A stretch of 64,000 bases of DNA from Polaromonas sp. JS666 (GCF_900103405.1 NZ_FNHX01000015.1:26844-90843), one strand, 5' to 3'. Shown: positions 42,099 through 53,000, numbered from the stretch's first letter. Numbers and translations are program-made. Notes: a model not told the origin generated them from the letters alone.

Positions 42099-43193
42099 TC
42101 AGGCCGCGAGGCGGATCGGAATCACGGGCGCGGGCGGCGCTTCCTGCGCGACCATGCGGTCTATCAGGCGCCTGGCCCACATGGAGCCGGCATCGATGTT
42201 GAGGTTGTAAAACTGGTGGTCCGGGTGTTCCTCGATCGCGACCTGCTGGGCCTCCAGCACATGCTCGTCCTCGCGGAAGATGCCGGCCACGCCCTCGCGC
42301 AGCTGGTGCGTCAGGCGCTGCTCGCCCAGGCAGTAGTTGCGCGCGAAAGCCCAGAAGTAATGGCAGCTGCCGTCGGTCTCGGGCGTCACGGTGTTCAGCA
42401 CAAAGCCGTTGACGCCCTTGCTGCGGTCGCCCGGCTGTCCGTCTTTGGGCGGCGCGCCCGAGCCGGCCTCGGCCACACCGACGTCGATGTTCACGGTGCA
42501 GGGCGCTTCGAACCGGATGATCTGCCAGCGGTCCACCTTGCCCCTGTAGCCGCGCGCATGTTCGATCTGGCCGGCCCAGAAAGGCGGCGCGTCGATGTTT
42601 TCCATCCAGCGTGTCACGGTGGCGCTGCGGTCGCCATGTGTGGCCACAAAGGGCGCCTCGGCCACGGCACGCTGGCCAATGCTGGAGCCGTGCACAAAGG
42701 TCTCGTGGGTCAGGTCCATGAGGTTGTCCACCACCAGGCGGTAATCGCACTTCACGGTGATCAGCTTGCCGTCGCCGGCCCAGTCCGGGTCGTCGTTCCA
42801 GTGCATGTCGGGCACCAGCGCCGGGTCCGCCTTGGCCGGGTCACCGGGCCAGATCCAGACGAAGCGGTGTTTTTCCACCACCGGAAAGGCGCGCACACAG
42901 GCCGAGGGGTTCAGCGTTTCCTGGCTGGGCATATGGGTGCAGCGGCCCTGGGCGTTGTAGACCAGGCCGTGGTAGCCGCAGGTGACTTCATCGCCGTCCA
43001 GCGAGCCCATGGACAGCGGCAGCAGCCGGTGCCAGCAGGCATCTTCCAGCGCGGCCACCTGGCCGTCGGTGCGGCGGAACATCACGAGTTTTTGCTTGCA
43101 GATGGTGCGCGCCAGCAGCTTGCGGCCGACTTCAACGTCATAGGCGGCGGCGTACCAGGCATTGAGCGGAAAAGCGGGTTTTTTGGCATCCAT
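42099..43193 (-). CDS. VanA-like Rieske oxygenase (aromatic O-demethylase family)
   Basis: 364-residue terminal oxygenase. The N-terminal Rieske [2Fe-2S] site is CWHRLLPLSMGSLDGDEVTC-GYH (C-x-H...C-x-x-H; residues ~53-75), and the mononuclear iron site lies in VVDNLMDLTHETFVHGSS with a distant carboxylate. The layout fits vanillate O-demethylase oxygenase VanA, which converts vanillate to protocatechuate and formaldehyde. The Rieske loop has Trp where VanA usually has Pro, so the substrate may differ. First gene of the operon with the GntR regulator and VanB-like reductase. Confidence 0.88.
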   Translation of the reverse strand: MDAKKPAFPLNAWYAAAYDVEVGRKLLARTICKQKLVMFRRTDGQVAALEDACWHRLLPLSMGSLDGDEVTCGYHGLVYNAQGRCTHMPSQETLNPSACVRAFPVVEKHRFVWIWPGDPAKADPALVPDMHWNDDPDWAGDGKLITVKCDYRLVVDNLMDLTHETFVHGSSIGQRAVAEAPFVATHGDRSATVTRWMENIDAPPFWAGQIEHARGYRGKVDRWQIIRFEAPCTVNIDVGVAEAGSGAPPKDGQPGDRSKGVNGFVLNTVTPETDGSCHYFWAFARNYCLGEQRLTHQLREGVAGIFREDEHVLEAQQVAIEEHPDHQFYNLNIDAGSMWARRLIDRMVAQEAPPAPVIPIRLAA

Positions 43194-43202
43194 GGATACT
43201 CA

Positions 43203-43212
43203 ATGTATACAT
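43203..43212. promoter_or_regulatory. Candidate GntR operator
   Basis: Perfect palindrome ATGTATACAT located 9 bp before the Rieske oxygenase start, in the spacer it shares with the divergent MetE-like gene. The shape TGTATACA is typical of FCD/GntR (VanR-like) operators. Confidence 0.6.
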
Positions 43213-43344
43213 AAATAGCCAAAAAGCCAAGTAAAAGGCGAAAAATGAGGGTAAATCCGGAGTTGTTGTATTCAATGAGGCTGTTTCTAGCTGGAATACC
43301 ATGGTGCCTGTATTTGCCAATTCGCCAACTCTGGAGACTTTCCC

Positions 43345-44460
43345 ATGACCGCCAAACTACCCGCCCGTTACGACCATGTCGGCAGCTTTTTGCGTCCGCA
43401 ATACCTGCTGGAAGCCCGCGAACAGAAAGCCAAGGGCCAGATCACGCCCGAACAGCTGCGCAAGGTTGAAGACCAGGCCATCACCGAAATCGTGAAGTTC
43501 CAGGAGGACGTGGGCCTTAAAAGCATTACCGACGGCGAATTCCGCCGCACCTACTTCCACATCGATTTCCTCGAGCAGATCGGCGGCGTGAAGACCGACA
43601 TCCCGGTCACCATACAGCGGCCCGACGGCAGCATGGAACTGGCACCGCCCGTGATGCGCGTGATCGACAAGGTGCGCCACGTGAAGGACATCCAGCTTGC
43701 CGACTTCCAGTACCTCAAAAGCCAGGTCAGCGCTGGTAACACGCCCAAGGTCACGATTCCCTCGCCCACCATGCTGCACTTTCGCGGCGGCCGTGCTGGC
43801 ATCAGCAAGGAGGCCTATCCCGAGCTCGAGCCGGATTTTTATGACGACGTGGCCAAGGCCTATGGCGACGAGCTGCGCAGCCTGGCCGCGGCCGGCTGCA
43901 CCTATGTGCAGATGGACGACACCAACCTGGCCTACCTCTGCGACGAAAAAATGCGCGAAGCGGCGCGCCAGCGCGGCGACGACCCCAACGAGCTGCCGCA
44001 CCGCTACGCAAAGTTCATCAACAAGGTGGTCGCGCAAAAACCCGCCGGCATGACGCTGGCCATGCACCTGTGCCGCGGCAACTTCAAGAGCACCCACGCC
44101 GCGGCCGGCAACTACGAGCCGGTGGCCGAGGCGCTGCTCAAGGAGATGGACCTGGACGCCTACTTCCTTGAGTACGACGACAGCCGCAGCGGCGACTTCC
44201 GGCCGCTGCGCTACCTGCCCAAGGGCAAGACCGTAGTGCTGGGCCTGGTCACCACCAAGTTCGGCGAGATGGAAAGCAAAGATGACCTCAAGCGCCGCAT
44301 CGAGGACGCCGCGAAATACGCGCCGCTGGAGCAGCTCGCGCTGTCACCGCAGTGCGGCTTCAGCAGCACGGTGCACGGCAACAACATTGCCGTCGAGGCG
44401 CAGCGCAACAAGCTGCGGCTGGTCGTAGAGACCGCACGCGAAGTCTGGGGCACGGCCTGA
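43345..44460 (+). CDS. MetE C-terminal-like methyltransferase (cobalamin-independent methionine synthase family)
   Basis: 371-residue protein equivalent to the C-terminal catalytic barrel of MetE, with zinc-site residues AMHLCRGNF (His/Cys, ~residues 236-239) and a late Cys in LSPQCGFSST (~342), plus DGEFRRTYFHIDFLEQI and VQMDDTNLAYLCD. It lacks the MetE N-terminal half, like YxjG/YxjH proteins. These may transfer methyl groups to homocysteine from alternative donors. Divergent from the VanA-like operon with a shared promoter region, suggesting a link to methyl or C1 metabolism; this is inference. Confidence 0.82.
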   Translation: MTAKLPARYDHVGSFLRPQYLLEAREQKAKGQITPEQLRKVEDQAITEIVKFQEDVGLKSITDGEFRRTYFHIDFLEQIGGVKTDIPVTIQRPDGSMELAPPVMRVIDKVRHVKDIQLADFQYLKSQVSAGNTPKVTIPSPTMLHFRGGRAGISKEAYPELEPDFYDDVAKAYGDELRSLAAAGCTYVQMDDTNLAYLCDEKMREAARQRGDDPNELPHRYAKFINKVVAQKPAGMTLAMHLCRGNFKSTHAAAGNYEPVAEALLKEMDLDAYFLEYDDSRSGDFRPLRYLPKGKTVVLGLVTTKFGEMESKDDLKRRIEDAAKYAPLEQLALSPQCGFSSTVHGNNIAVEAQRNKLRLVVETAREVWGTA

Positions 44461-44486
44461 GCCGTATCCACCAGCCGCACTAAGCG

Positions 44487-44996
44487 CTAGGCCGTCGCCG
44501 CGGCCGCGGCGGCGGCGGCGCGCTGGCCGCCCCAGCGCTGCCAGGCTTTTTCATGGAAGAAAAAGGCAAAGGCCTGCACGGTCGGCTCCAGCAGGCTCAG
44601 CGTGATCGCCAGCAGAAAACTGCCGGTCACCATAAGAACCTGTTCACGGTCTAAACGGGGCCGCGTTGGAGTGCAATCGGGATGAGTGGGCCGACCGGGA
44701 ACGCCGCATGGGCAAATGCCCATGCAAGGGCTCGGGCGGCTCAATCGCCCGATTTCACCCCAACCCGGAGGGCAAGCGCCTTCTCGGGCGGTCTGCGGCG
44801 TTGCGGCGCTAGCCCATAGGTGAACTATGGGCGTCGCACCGCGCCTTGCATCCCCCATCCCGAGAAGGGGCTTGCGCGGCCCCGTTTAGACCGTGAACAG
44901 GTTCTTAGCCACCAGCGCCGCCACCGTCACGTGCACCACGTAATAGCTGGCGGTCTTTTTCAGGGTGGGCAGGTTGGCGCGCACAAGTTCAGTCAT
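44487..44996 (-). pseudogene. DUF2061 small membrane protein gene interrupted by a MITE-like element
   Basis: The 5' part (44996-44907) encodes 30 residues, LKKTASYYVVHVTVAALVA. The 3' part (44633-44487) encodes MVTGSFLLAITLSLLEPTVQ and FHEKAWQRW, the DUF2061 signature, ending in an alanine run. The 271-bp element at 44635-44905 separates them, and the TIR brings an in-frame TAA a few codons in. Removing the element with one TA joins the halves in frame as ALVA-MVTG, giving a 78-residue protein of normal family length. The gene is therefore disrupted, probably recently. Confidence 0.82.
44635..44905. mobile_element. MITE-like element, copy 2 (271 bp)
   Basis: Same element as at 20169-20437, with perfect 31-bp terminal inverted repeats beginning AGAACCTGTT and ending AACAGGTTCT. 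It is flanked by TA at 44633-44634 and 44906-44907, a target-site duplication supported by the in-frame repair of the DUF2061 gene. The TIRs differ from copy 1 at five positions, each mirrored in the other arm. An internal stem changes from CCTTTTCGGG/CCCGAAAAGG to CCTTCTCGGG/CCCGAGAAGG, again compensated. No coding capacity for a transposase. Confidence 0.88.
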
Positions 44997-45316
44997 CAGC
45001 CTCTCCTTTGAAATAGCTAAAAGCGATTGATCCGCTACCAATAGTAGAGATTGGCTAATCTTCTGGCCAATTGATTGGGCCTAAACAATCCATAGCGGCT
45101 GAGCCCGCAAACAGTCCGTACGACGGTTTTTTACATATTGCAACATTTCGAGAAGCGCATCGTTGCCCGATCCGGTCGACGTCAAAAAAGTGTGAAAAAA
45201 CAAACAGATACGTGCTAAAACTGCGTCCGAAACAGGGAAACTGTTGGACAGAATGAACCCAAAAGACTACAACCGGTTTACAACATTTTGTTGCAATCTG
45301 GCTTAAGGGTTTGCGC
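44997..45316 (+). other. AT-richer intergenic region before the two-partner secretion operon
   Basis: About 320 bp without a gene, visibly richer in A and T than its surroundings from 45040 onward, with A runs near 45184 and 45198 (CAAAAAAGTGTGAAAAAAC). It should carry the promoter of tpsB-tpsA, but no confident -35/-10 pair was found. The composition hints at a foreign or H-NS-type-silenced upstream region. Confidence 0.45.
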
Positions 45317-47044
45317 TTGTCCCGTCCTCTTGTTTTTCTGTTCTGGGCCCCTGCCTGGCTTGTATGGGCTGCCTGCGCCGCCGGGGCTGCGCCTGCGCTG
45401 GCCCAACTGCGGCCGGACGCCGGCACCTTGCTGGAGTCGCCCGGCGCCCTGCCCCTGCTGCCGCCGCGCAGCGAGCCGCCGCTGGAACTGCGGCAACCCC
45501 AGGCTGTGCCGCCCGCCCCCGGCACGGCGCGCATTACGCCGGCGGCCTTCAATTTCACCGGCAACACAGTGTTCTCCAGCGAACTGCTGGCCGCTCTGCT
45601 CGCGTCCCGCCTGCAGCAGCCCACCGACATCGCCGGCCTGACTGAGGCAGCCAACAGCATCAGCGCCTATTACCGGCAAAAGGGCTATCTGCTTACGCAA
45701 GCCTATTTGCCCGAGCAGGCTTTCGCCGCCCAGGGCGGCAGCATCACCATCGCCATCCTCGAGGCGCGTGTGGGCCGCGTCACGGTGCGTGTGGAAGGCA
45801 CGGGCATTTCCCAGGCCTTTGCCGAAGGCCTGGTCGCCGGCCAGCTCAAGACGGGCGACGCCGTCACCGAATACGCGCTCGACAAACCCGTGCTGCTGCT
45901 GCGCGACCTGGCCGGCTTCGAGGCCGCCGCGACCGTGCAGCCCGGCGAGCGCCCGGGCCAGGCCGATGTGCTGGTCACCGTGCAGGCCAAGGGCCCGCGC
46001 ATCGACGGGTCCGCCAGCATCGACAACCACGGCGCGCGCACCGCTGGCGCGGCGCGCGCCGTGCTCAATGCCAACCTCAACAACCTGCTGGGCCGCGGCG
46101 ACGTGCTGGCCCTGAGCGCCCAGCACAGCGACCAGGCCGGCTCCACCCTCTACCGCTTGGGCTACACCGTGCCGGTGGGCGCTTCCGGCACGCGGCTGGG
46201 CCTGAGCCTGGCACGGCTCGATTACGCACTGGGCAAACAGTTCGAGGCGTTGGGCGCCAGCGGCAGCGCCGACATCACCGGCATCAGCCTGTCCCAGCCG
46301 CTGCTGCGCGGGCGCGGCGCCAATGTTTACGGCTTTATCAGCGCAGAACACAAAAAACTGGTCGACGAAACCCGCACGCCCGTACTCAAAAGCGAGCGCA
46401 AGGTCCAGGCGCTCAGGTTGGGCCTGGCGGGCAACTTTGTCGACGATGCGGCCGGCGGCAGCGGCCTGAACAGTTACGCCCTGAACCTCACTTTCGGCCG
46501 GCTCACGCTCAATGCCGCCGACCAGGCGCTGGACGACGGCCTGGGCGGGCTGCGCACGGCGGGCGGCTTCAGCAAGCTGAACCTGGAATTCCAGCGCTCG
46601 CAGTTTTTTGACGCGCCCTACAGCTTCCACCTGTCAGCCCAGGCCCAGCTCGCCTCGAAGAACCTCAGTTCGGCCGAAAAAATGGTGCTGGGCGGGCCCA
46701 ACGGCGTGCGCGGCTACCCGGTGGGCGAAGGCGTGGGCGACGCCGGCGTGCTGCTGAACCTGGAGTCGCGTTACCAGTTCCCGCAAGCGCCCTGGGGCGA
46801 GCCCCTGACCCTGCTCGCGTTCTACGACTTCGGGCGCGTACGCTTCAACCAGAACGGCCCCACCGTGCCCGGCAATGCCAACACCTTGAGCCTGGGCTCC
46901 TTCGGCGTCGGTGCCACGCTGGGCCGGCCCGGCAAGTTCCTCATCAAAAGCTACCTGGCCTGGCGCACCACGCCCGCGCAACCTTCCACCGGCGATCCGG
47001 ACCGCGCGCCGCGCGCCTGGCTCTCGGCCCAGACCTGGTTTTAG
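45317..47044 (+). CDS. Two-partner secretion outer-membrane transporter (TpsB, ShlB/FhaC/HecB family)
   Basis: About 575 residues. Signal peptide (LVFLFWAPAWLVWAACAAGAAPALA), a proline-rich linker containing the alpha-helix/linker region, two POTRA domains (~residues 70-225, FNFTGNTVFSSELLAALLA, YLPEQAFAAQGGSITIAILE) and a 16-strand FhaC-type barrel with the motif VLGGPNGVRGYPVGEGVGDAG (L6 loop, VRGY). It ends in W-F, the aromatic C-terminus of outer-membrane barrels. It would export the adjacent exoprotein. TTG at 45317, 7 nt after AAGGG, is the best start. Confidence 0.92.
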   Translation: MSRPLVFLFWAPAWLVWAACAAGAAPALAQLRPDAGTLLESPGALPLLPPRSEPPLELRQPQAVPPAPGTARITPAAFNFTGNTVFSSELLAALLASRLQQPTDIAGLTEAANSISAYYRQKGYLLTQAYLPEQAFAAQGGSITIAILEARVGRVTVRVEGTGISQAFAEGLVAGQLKTGDAVTEYALDKPVLLLRDLAGFEAAATVQPGERPGQADVLVTVQAKGPRIDGSASIDNHGARTAGAARAVLNANLNNLLGRGDVLALSAQHSDQAGSTLYRLGYTVPVGASGTRLGLSLARLDYALGKQFEALGASGSADITGISLSQPLLRGRGANVYGFISAEHKKLVDETRTPVLKSERKVQALRLGLAGNFVDDAAGGSGLNSYALNLTFGRLTLNAADQALDDGLGGLRTAGGFSKLNLEFQRSQFFDAPYSFHLSAQAQLASKNLSSAEKMVLGGPNGVRGYPVGEGVGDAGVLLNLESRYQFPQAPWGEPLTLLAFYDFGRVRFNQNGPTVPGNANTLSLGSFGVGATLGRPGKFLIKSYLAWRTTPAQPSTGDPDRAPRAWLSAQTWF

Positions 47045-47061
47045 TACCCCTTTCATTCCGA

Positions 47062-50000
47062 ATGTCCATCATGACCACCACCGCCTCCAACGTACACGCC
47101 GCTTACCGCCCCTGGGCCGTGCGCACGGTGGTGGTCCGCCTTTCGCGCAAGCTGCGCGCCACCTACCGCATCCGCAGCGGCCGGCGCCTGTCGCAGCTGC
47201 TCGCGGCGCTGCTGGCCGCCGTCTCGCCCTGGGCCGCCGCCCTGCCTGAAGGCGCGCAAGTGGTGGCCGGCCAGGCCAGCGTCAGCACGCCATCGGCCAA
47301 TGCCATGGTGGTCAACCAGGCCAGCGACAAGGCTGTGCTCAACTGGCAAAGCTTCAACATAGGCGCGGGCCAGTCCATGCAGTTCGTGCAGCCCGGTGCC
47401 TCTTCCATCGCGCTGAATCGCGTCATCGGCAACGGCGCCTCATCCATCTTCGGCTCGCTGAGCGCCAACGGCCAGGTCTTCCTGGTCAACCCCTCCGGCG
47501 TGATGTTCGCGCCCGGCGCGCAGGTCAATGTGGGCGGCCTGGTCGCCTCCAGCCTGGACATCAGCAACGGCGACTTCATGGCCGGGCGCTACAACTTCAG
47601 CGGCACGGGTACGGGCGCCGTCAGCAACTACGGCAGCATTAACGCCGCGCGCGGCGGTTATGTGCTGCTGGCCGCGCCACAGGTCAACAACAGCGGCGCC
47701 ATCGGCGCCGAGGCCGGCTCCGTCGGCTTGCTGGCCGGCTCGCGCGTGTCCGTCGACGCTTCGGGCGCGGGGCTGGTGCGCTTCTCGGTGGACGCCGCGG
47801 CCGCGCAGGCCGCGATCAACAACAGCGGCAGCATCACGGCCGCGGGCGGCCAGGTCGCTGTGCTGGCCAGCGCCATGGGCGACGCGATGGCCACCGTCAT
47901 CAACCAGTCCGGCGTCATACGCGCCAACTCGGCGGTGGAGCGCAACGGCATGATTGTGCTGAGCGGCGGCGGCACCGGCGTAGTCCATGTCTCGGGCACG
48001 CTGGATGCCAGCGGCACGGCGGCCGGCCAGAGCGGCGGCACGGTGCGGGTGCTGGGCGACAAGGTGGCGCTGGACGGCGGCGCTTCCATCGATGTGTCCG
48101 GCGCAGCCGGCGGTGGCACGGCGCTGGTGGGCGGCGACTACCAGGGTAGCAATGCGGCCGTGCAGAACGCCTCGCGCACCTACATCGCCGCGGGCGCGGC
48201 GATACGCGCTGACGCGACCGACAGCGGCAATGGCGGCAAGGTGGTGGTCTGGGCCGACGGCGACACGCGCCACAGCGGCGCCATCAGCGCGCGCGGCGGC
48301 GCCAATGGCGGCGACGGCGGTTTTGTCGAGGTCTCGGGCAAACAGCTGCTGGACCTGCACGGCAGCGTCGACGTGGCCGCGCCGGCCGGCAGCGGCGGGC
48401 GGGTGCTGCTGGACCCGCAGGACATCCTCATCAACACCTCGGTCCAGCCCTCGCCGCCCAACAATGCCGACGGCACGCCCGACGTGGCCTTCGCCGACCC
48501 GCCGGCCGCCAGCACCTACACCATCCAGGTCGCCGACGTCACCGGCTACAGCGAGCTCTACCTGCAGGCCACGAACAACATCACGCTGGCCAGCGCGCTG
48601 GCCATGACGGCGGGCAACAAGGTCCGCTTTGAAGCCGGCAACACGATTGCCCTGAATGCCGCGCTGACGGCGTCCGGCGGCGTGAACCTCTCGGGCGCCA
48701 GCATCACCAGCACGGCCGCCGGCACCATCACCACCACCGGGGCGGCCAACACCAACGCCGGCAACGTCACGCTCAACGCGACCGGCACCGTCAACCTGGC
48801 AGGTGCCATCACCGCCACCGGCGGCACGGCCAGTGCCGGCAATGCGGGCCGCAGCGGCGGCGCCGTCAGCATCACGGGTGCGGGCGTCACGGTGGGGGCC
48901 GTCACGGCCAACGGCTCCGCCGGATCGGGCGCGGGGCAAACCGGCGGTGCCGGCGGCACCATCGGCATCACTTCCACCAACGGCATCAGCGCCACCGGCA
49001 CCCTCACGGCCAGCGGCGCCGGCGGCGGCACCGGCCCCTCGGTGGGCGGTAACGCAGGCAGCATCAGCCTTTCCAACAGCGGTGCAGGCAATATTGCCGT
49101 CGCCGGCTTGACGGCAAGCACCGGCAATGCGTTGACCACGGGCGCGGGCGGCACGGCCGGCAGCATTTCAGTCACCAACAGCGCGGCGGGCGCCAGCCTG
49201 GGCACCGGCAACATCAGCACCGTGGGCGGCAGCAATGGCGACGGCGGCACGATCACGCTCAACTCCGCCGGCGCGCTGAGCGCGGGCAGCGTCACCAGCA
49301 CCGGCGGCACGGCCCAGGCCAACACCTCGGGCCGCAATGCCGGCACGATCAATATCACGGCGGCCGGTGCTATCACCGCGCTGGGCGCCGTGGCGGCCAG
49401 CGGCAGCGCCGGCACCACGGCCGGCAACGGCGGCAACGCGGCCGGGGTTTCCATCAGCGCCACGGGCGGCATTGCCGGCGCGGCCATCACGGCCAGCGGC
49501 GGGGCCGGCGTGGGCACCAATGCCTCGGGCGGCAACGCGGGCGCCATCACGGTCACCAACAACGCAAGCGGCAATCTCGCCACCGCCGGCCTGACGGCGC
49601 AAACCGGCGCGGCCACCGGCACCGGTGCCGCCGGCACGGCCGGCAGCATTGCCATCACCAACAACGCGGCCGCCGGCAACCTCAGCACCAGCGCCATCAA
49701 CACCGCGGGCGGCGCGGGCGGCAACGGCGGCGCGGTCACACTGGCCTCGCAGGCCGGCGTCACCGTGACCGGTACCCTGGGCACCAGCGGCACGGTGCTG
49801 GCCGCGGGCACGCGCGCCGGCAGCAACGCCGGCAACATCACGATCACGGGTGTGAACCGCTCCGTCACCGGCGCGATCACCGCCAGCGGCAGCGCGGCCA
49901 ACGGTACCAACCAGGCCGGCGGCAATGCCGGTGTGGTCAGCATCACCGGCAGCGGCACGCTGGGCACCGTGGCCATCGCGGCGTCAACCGGCGGCGCCAC

Positions 50001-53000
50001 CGGCACAGGCGCCGGCGGTACGGCCGGCGGCATCACACTGAACGGCACGGCCGTGACCACCGGCGCGCTGACCACCACGGGCGGCGGCAATGGCGACGGC
50101 GGCAATATCAGCGCCACCTCGACGGCCGGCGTGCTGACGGCGGGCGCCATCATTGCCAGCGGCGGCGCAGCCAATGCGGGAACGGCCGGCCGCAATGCCG
50201 GCACGGTGACCTTGCAAGCCACGGGCGGTTTGTTGACCGGTACCACCGTGACCGCCAGCGGCACCAGCGGCACCCTCACGGGTGACCAGGCCGGCGGCAA
50301 CGGCGCGACGATTTCCATCACCGGCAACAGCGGCATCACGGTCACCAACCTGGTGGCCAGCGGCGGCTCGGCGGTCGGCACCAACGCGGCCGGCGGCAAT
50401 GCCGGCAGCATCACCCTCAACAACAGCGGCAGCGGCAACATCGCCACCGGTACCCTGATCGCGCAGACCGGCAATGCGCTGGGTACAGGCGCGGGCGGCA
50501 CGGCCGGCAGCGTCAGCGTCACTAACACCGCCGCCGCAGGAACACTCTCTACCGCGGCCATCACCACCACCGGCGGGATCAAGGGCAACGGCGGCAATGT
50601 CAGCCTGTCGGCGCTGGGCCAGGTGTCCGTGCTCAACAACAACATCACCACCAGCGGTGGCGCCACGGTTATCGGCCTGGTCGGCCGCAATGCCGGCACG
50701 GTCACCCTCAGCGGCGCCGGCGTTAACCTGGGCACGGGCACCATCACGGCCAGCGGCGGTGCGGCAGCGGCCACGTCCAGCCAGAAGGGCGGCAGCGGCG
50801 CGGCCGTCAGCATCACCAGCACCGATGCCGTGACCACCGGCGCCATCAGCGCCAGCGGCGGCGCGGGCGGCACGACCAACGGCGACGGCGGCGACGCGGG
50901 CAGCATCAGCGTGCAGAACAACTCCACCACGGCCGGCGCGATCGCGCTGGGCGCGCTCACGGCGCGCACGGGCGCGGCGGTGGGTACCGGCGCCGGCGGC
51001 GCGGCCGGCAGCATCAGCATCACCAACAACGCGGCCGGTGCCAGCCTTGGCACCGGCGCGATAGACAGCAGCGGCGCAGCGGGCGGCAACGGCGGCGCGG
51101 TCACGCTGGCTTCGCAGGCCGGCGTCACCGTGACCGGCACGCTGAACACCAGCGGCACCGTGCTGGCCGGCGGCACCGGCGCCGGCCGCAACGCCGGCAA
51201 CATCACGATCACGGGCGTGAACCGCTCGGTCACGGGCCTGGTCACCGCCAGCGGCAGCGCGGGCCTGGGCACTAACCAGGTGGGCGGCAATGCCGGCGTG
51301 GTCGGCATCACGGGCAGCGGCACGCTGGGTGTCGCCGCAGGCATCACCGCCTCCACGGGCGCGGCCACCGGTACAGGTGCCGGCGGCACGGCCGGCAGCA
51401 TCACGCTGAGCGGTAGCGCCGTCACGGCCGGTGCGCTGACCACCACAGGTGGCGCCAATGGCAACGGCGGCAACATCAGCGCCACCTCGACGGCCGGTGT
51501 GCTGACGGCGGGCGCTGCCACCGCCAGCGGCGGCACGGCCAATGCCGGCACCTCGGGACGCAATGCGGGCACAGTCACGCTGCAGGCCACGGGAGGTTTG
51601 TTGACGGCCACAACGGTCACGGCCAGCGGCAGCAGCGGCACCCTGACGGGCGACCAGGCCGGCGGCAATGGCGCGGCGATTTCCATCACCGGCAACAGCG
51701 GCATCACGGTCACCAACCTCGCGGCCAGCGGCGGTGCGGCAGCCGGCACCAATGCGGCCGGCGGCAGCGCGGGCAGCATCACGCTCAACAACAGCGGCAG
51801 CGGCAATATCAGCGGCGGCACCCTGATCGCGCAAACCGGCAATGCGCTGGGCACTGGCGCGGGCGGCACGGCCGGCAGTATCAGTGTGGCCAACACGGCG
51901 GCAGCGGGAACCGTCTCCACCGCGGCCATCACCACCACAGGCGGCACCAAGGGCAACGGCGGCAATGTCAGCCTGTCGGCGCTGGGCCAGGTGTCCGTGC
52001 TCAACAACAACATCACCACCAGCGGCGGCACCACGGTCAGCGGCCTGGCCGGCCGCGACGCGGGCAGCGTCACCCTCAGCGGAGCCGGCGTCAACCTGGG
52101 CACAGGCACCATTACCGCCTCGGGCGGCGCAGCCGCGGCCGGCGCCAATGAAAAAGGCGGTAGCGGCGCGGCTGTCGGCATCACCTCCAGCGGAACAGTC
52201 ACCACGGCGGCCATCACCGCCAACGGCGGCGCGGGTGGTACCACCAACGGCGACGGCGGCAATGCCGGCAGCATCACCCTGGCCAACACGGTGGCCGGCA
52301 ATGTCACCACGGGCGCCCTCACCACGCAAAGCGGCAACGCGGCGGGCACCGGCGCCGGCGGCACGGCCGGCAGCATTAGCGTGAGCAACGCTGCGGGCAA
52401 CCTCACGACGGGTGCGATTTCCACCGTGGGCGGCACCTCTGGCCAGGGTGGCAATGTCAGCGTTTCAGCCGCAAGCGGCACCGTGACGGTAGGCGGCATT
52501 GCCACCAGCGGCGGCGCCGCCACCGGCACGGCCAACGGCCGCAATGCCGGCACCGTCGATATTTCGGGGGCCGGCGTCAGCACGGCCGCCATCTCGGCCA
52601 ACGGCAGCAACGGCAGCGGCACGGGTGCGGGCGGCAACGGCGGCGCGATTACCGTGAATTCCACGGCGGCCATCAGCAGCAGCGGCACGCTGAACACCAT
52701 AGGCGGTAACGGCGTGGGCGCAGGCCAGGCCGGTGGCCAGGGCGCGGCGGTGTCTGCCGTGTCGACCGGCGGCAATGTGTCGGTCGCGGCGATCACCACC
52801 ACCGGCGGCAACGGCGGCACGGGTGTCGCGGCCGGCGGCAACGCGGGCAGTATCACACTCGATGCGGCGGGCGCCACGCCCACCATCACGCTGGCCGGCG
52901 GCCTCACGGCGCTGGGCGGCAACCAGGTTGGCGGCGCGGTCTCGGGCGCCGGCGGCGCGATCCGCATCAAGGACGACGTCCTGCTCAATGCGGCCAGCAT

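Noticed and set aside
40215..44460. Complete vanillate catabolic island (vanAB with protocatechuate genes)
   Set aside because: Only the demethylase-like pair and regulator are present. No protocatechuate dioxygenase or ring-cleavage gene lies in the window, so vanillate as substrate is not claimed.
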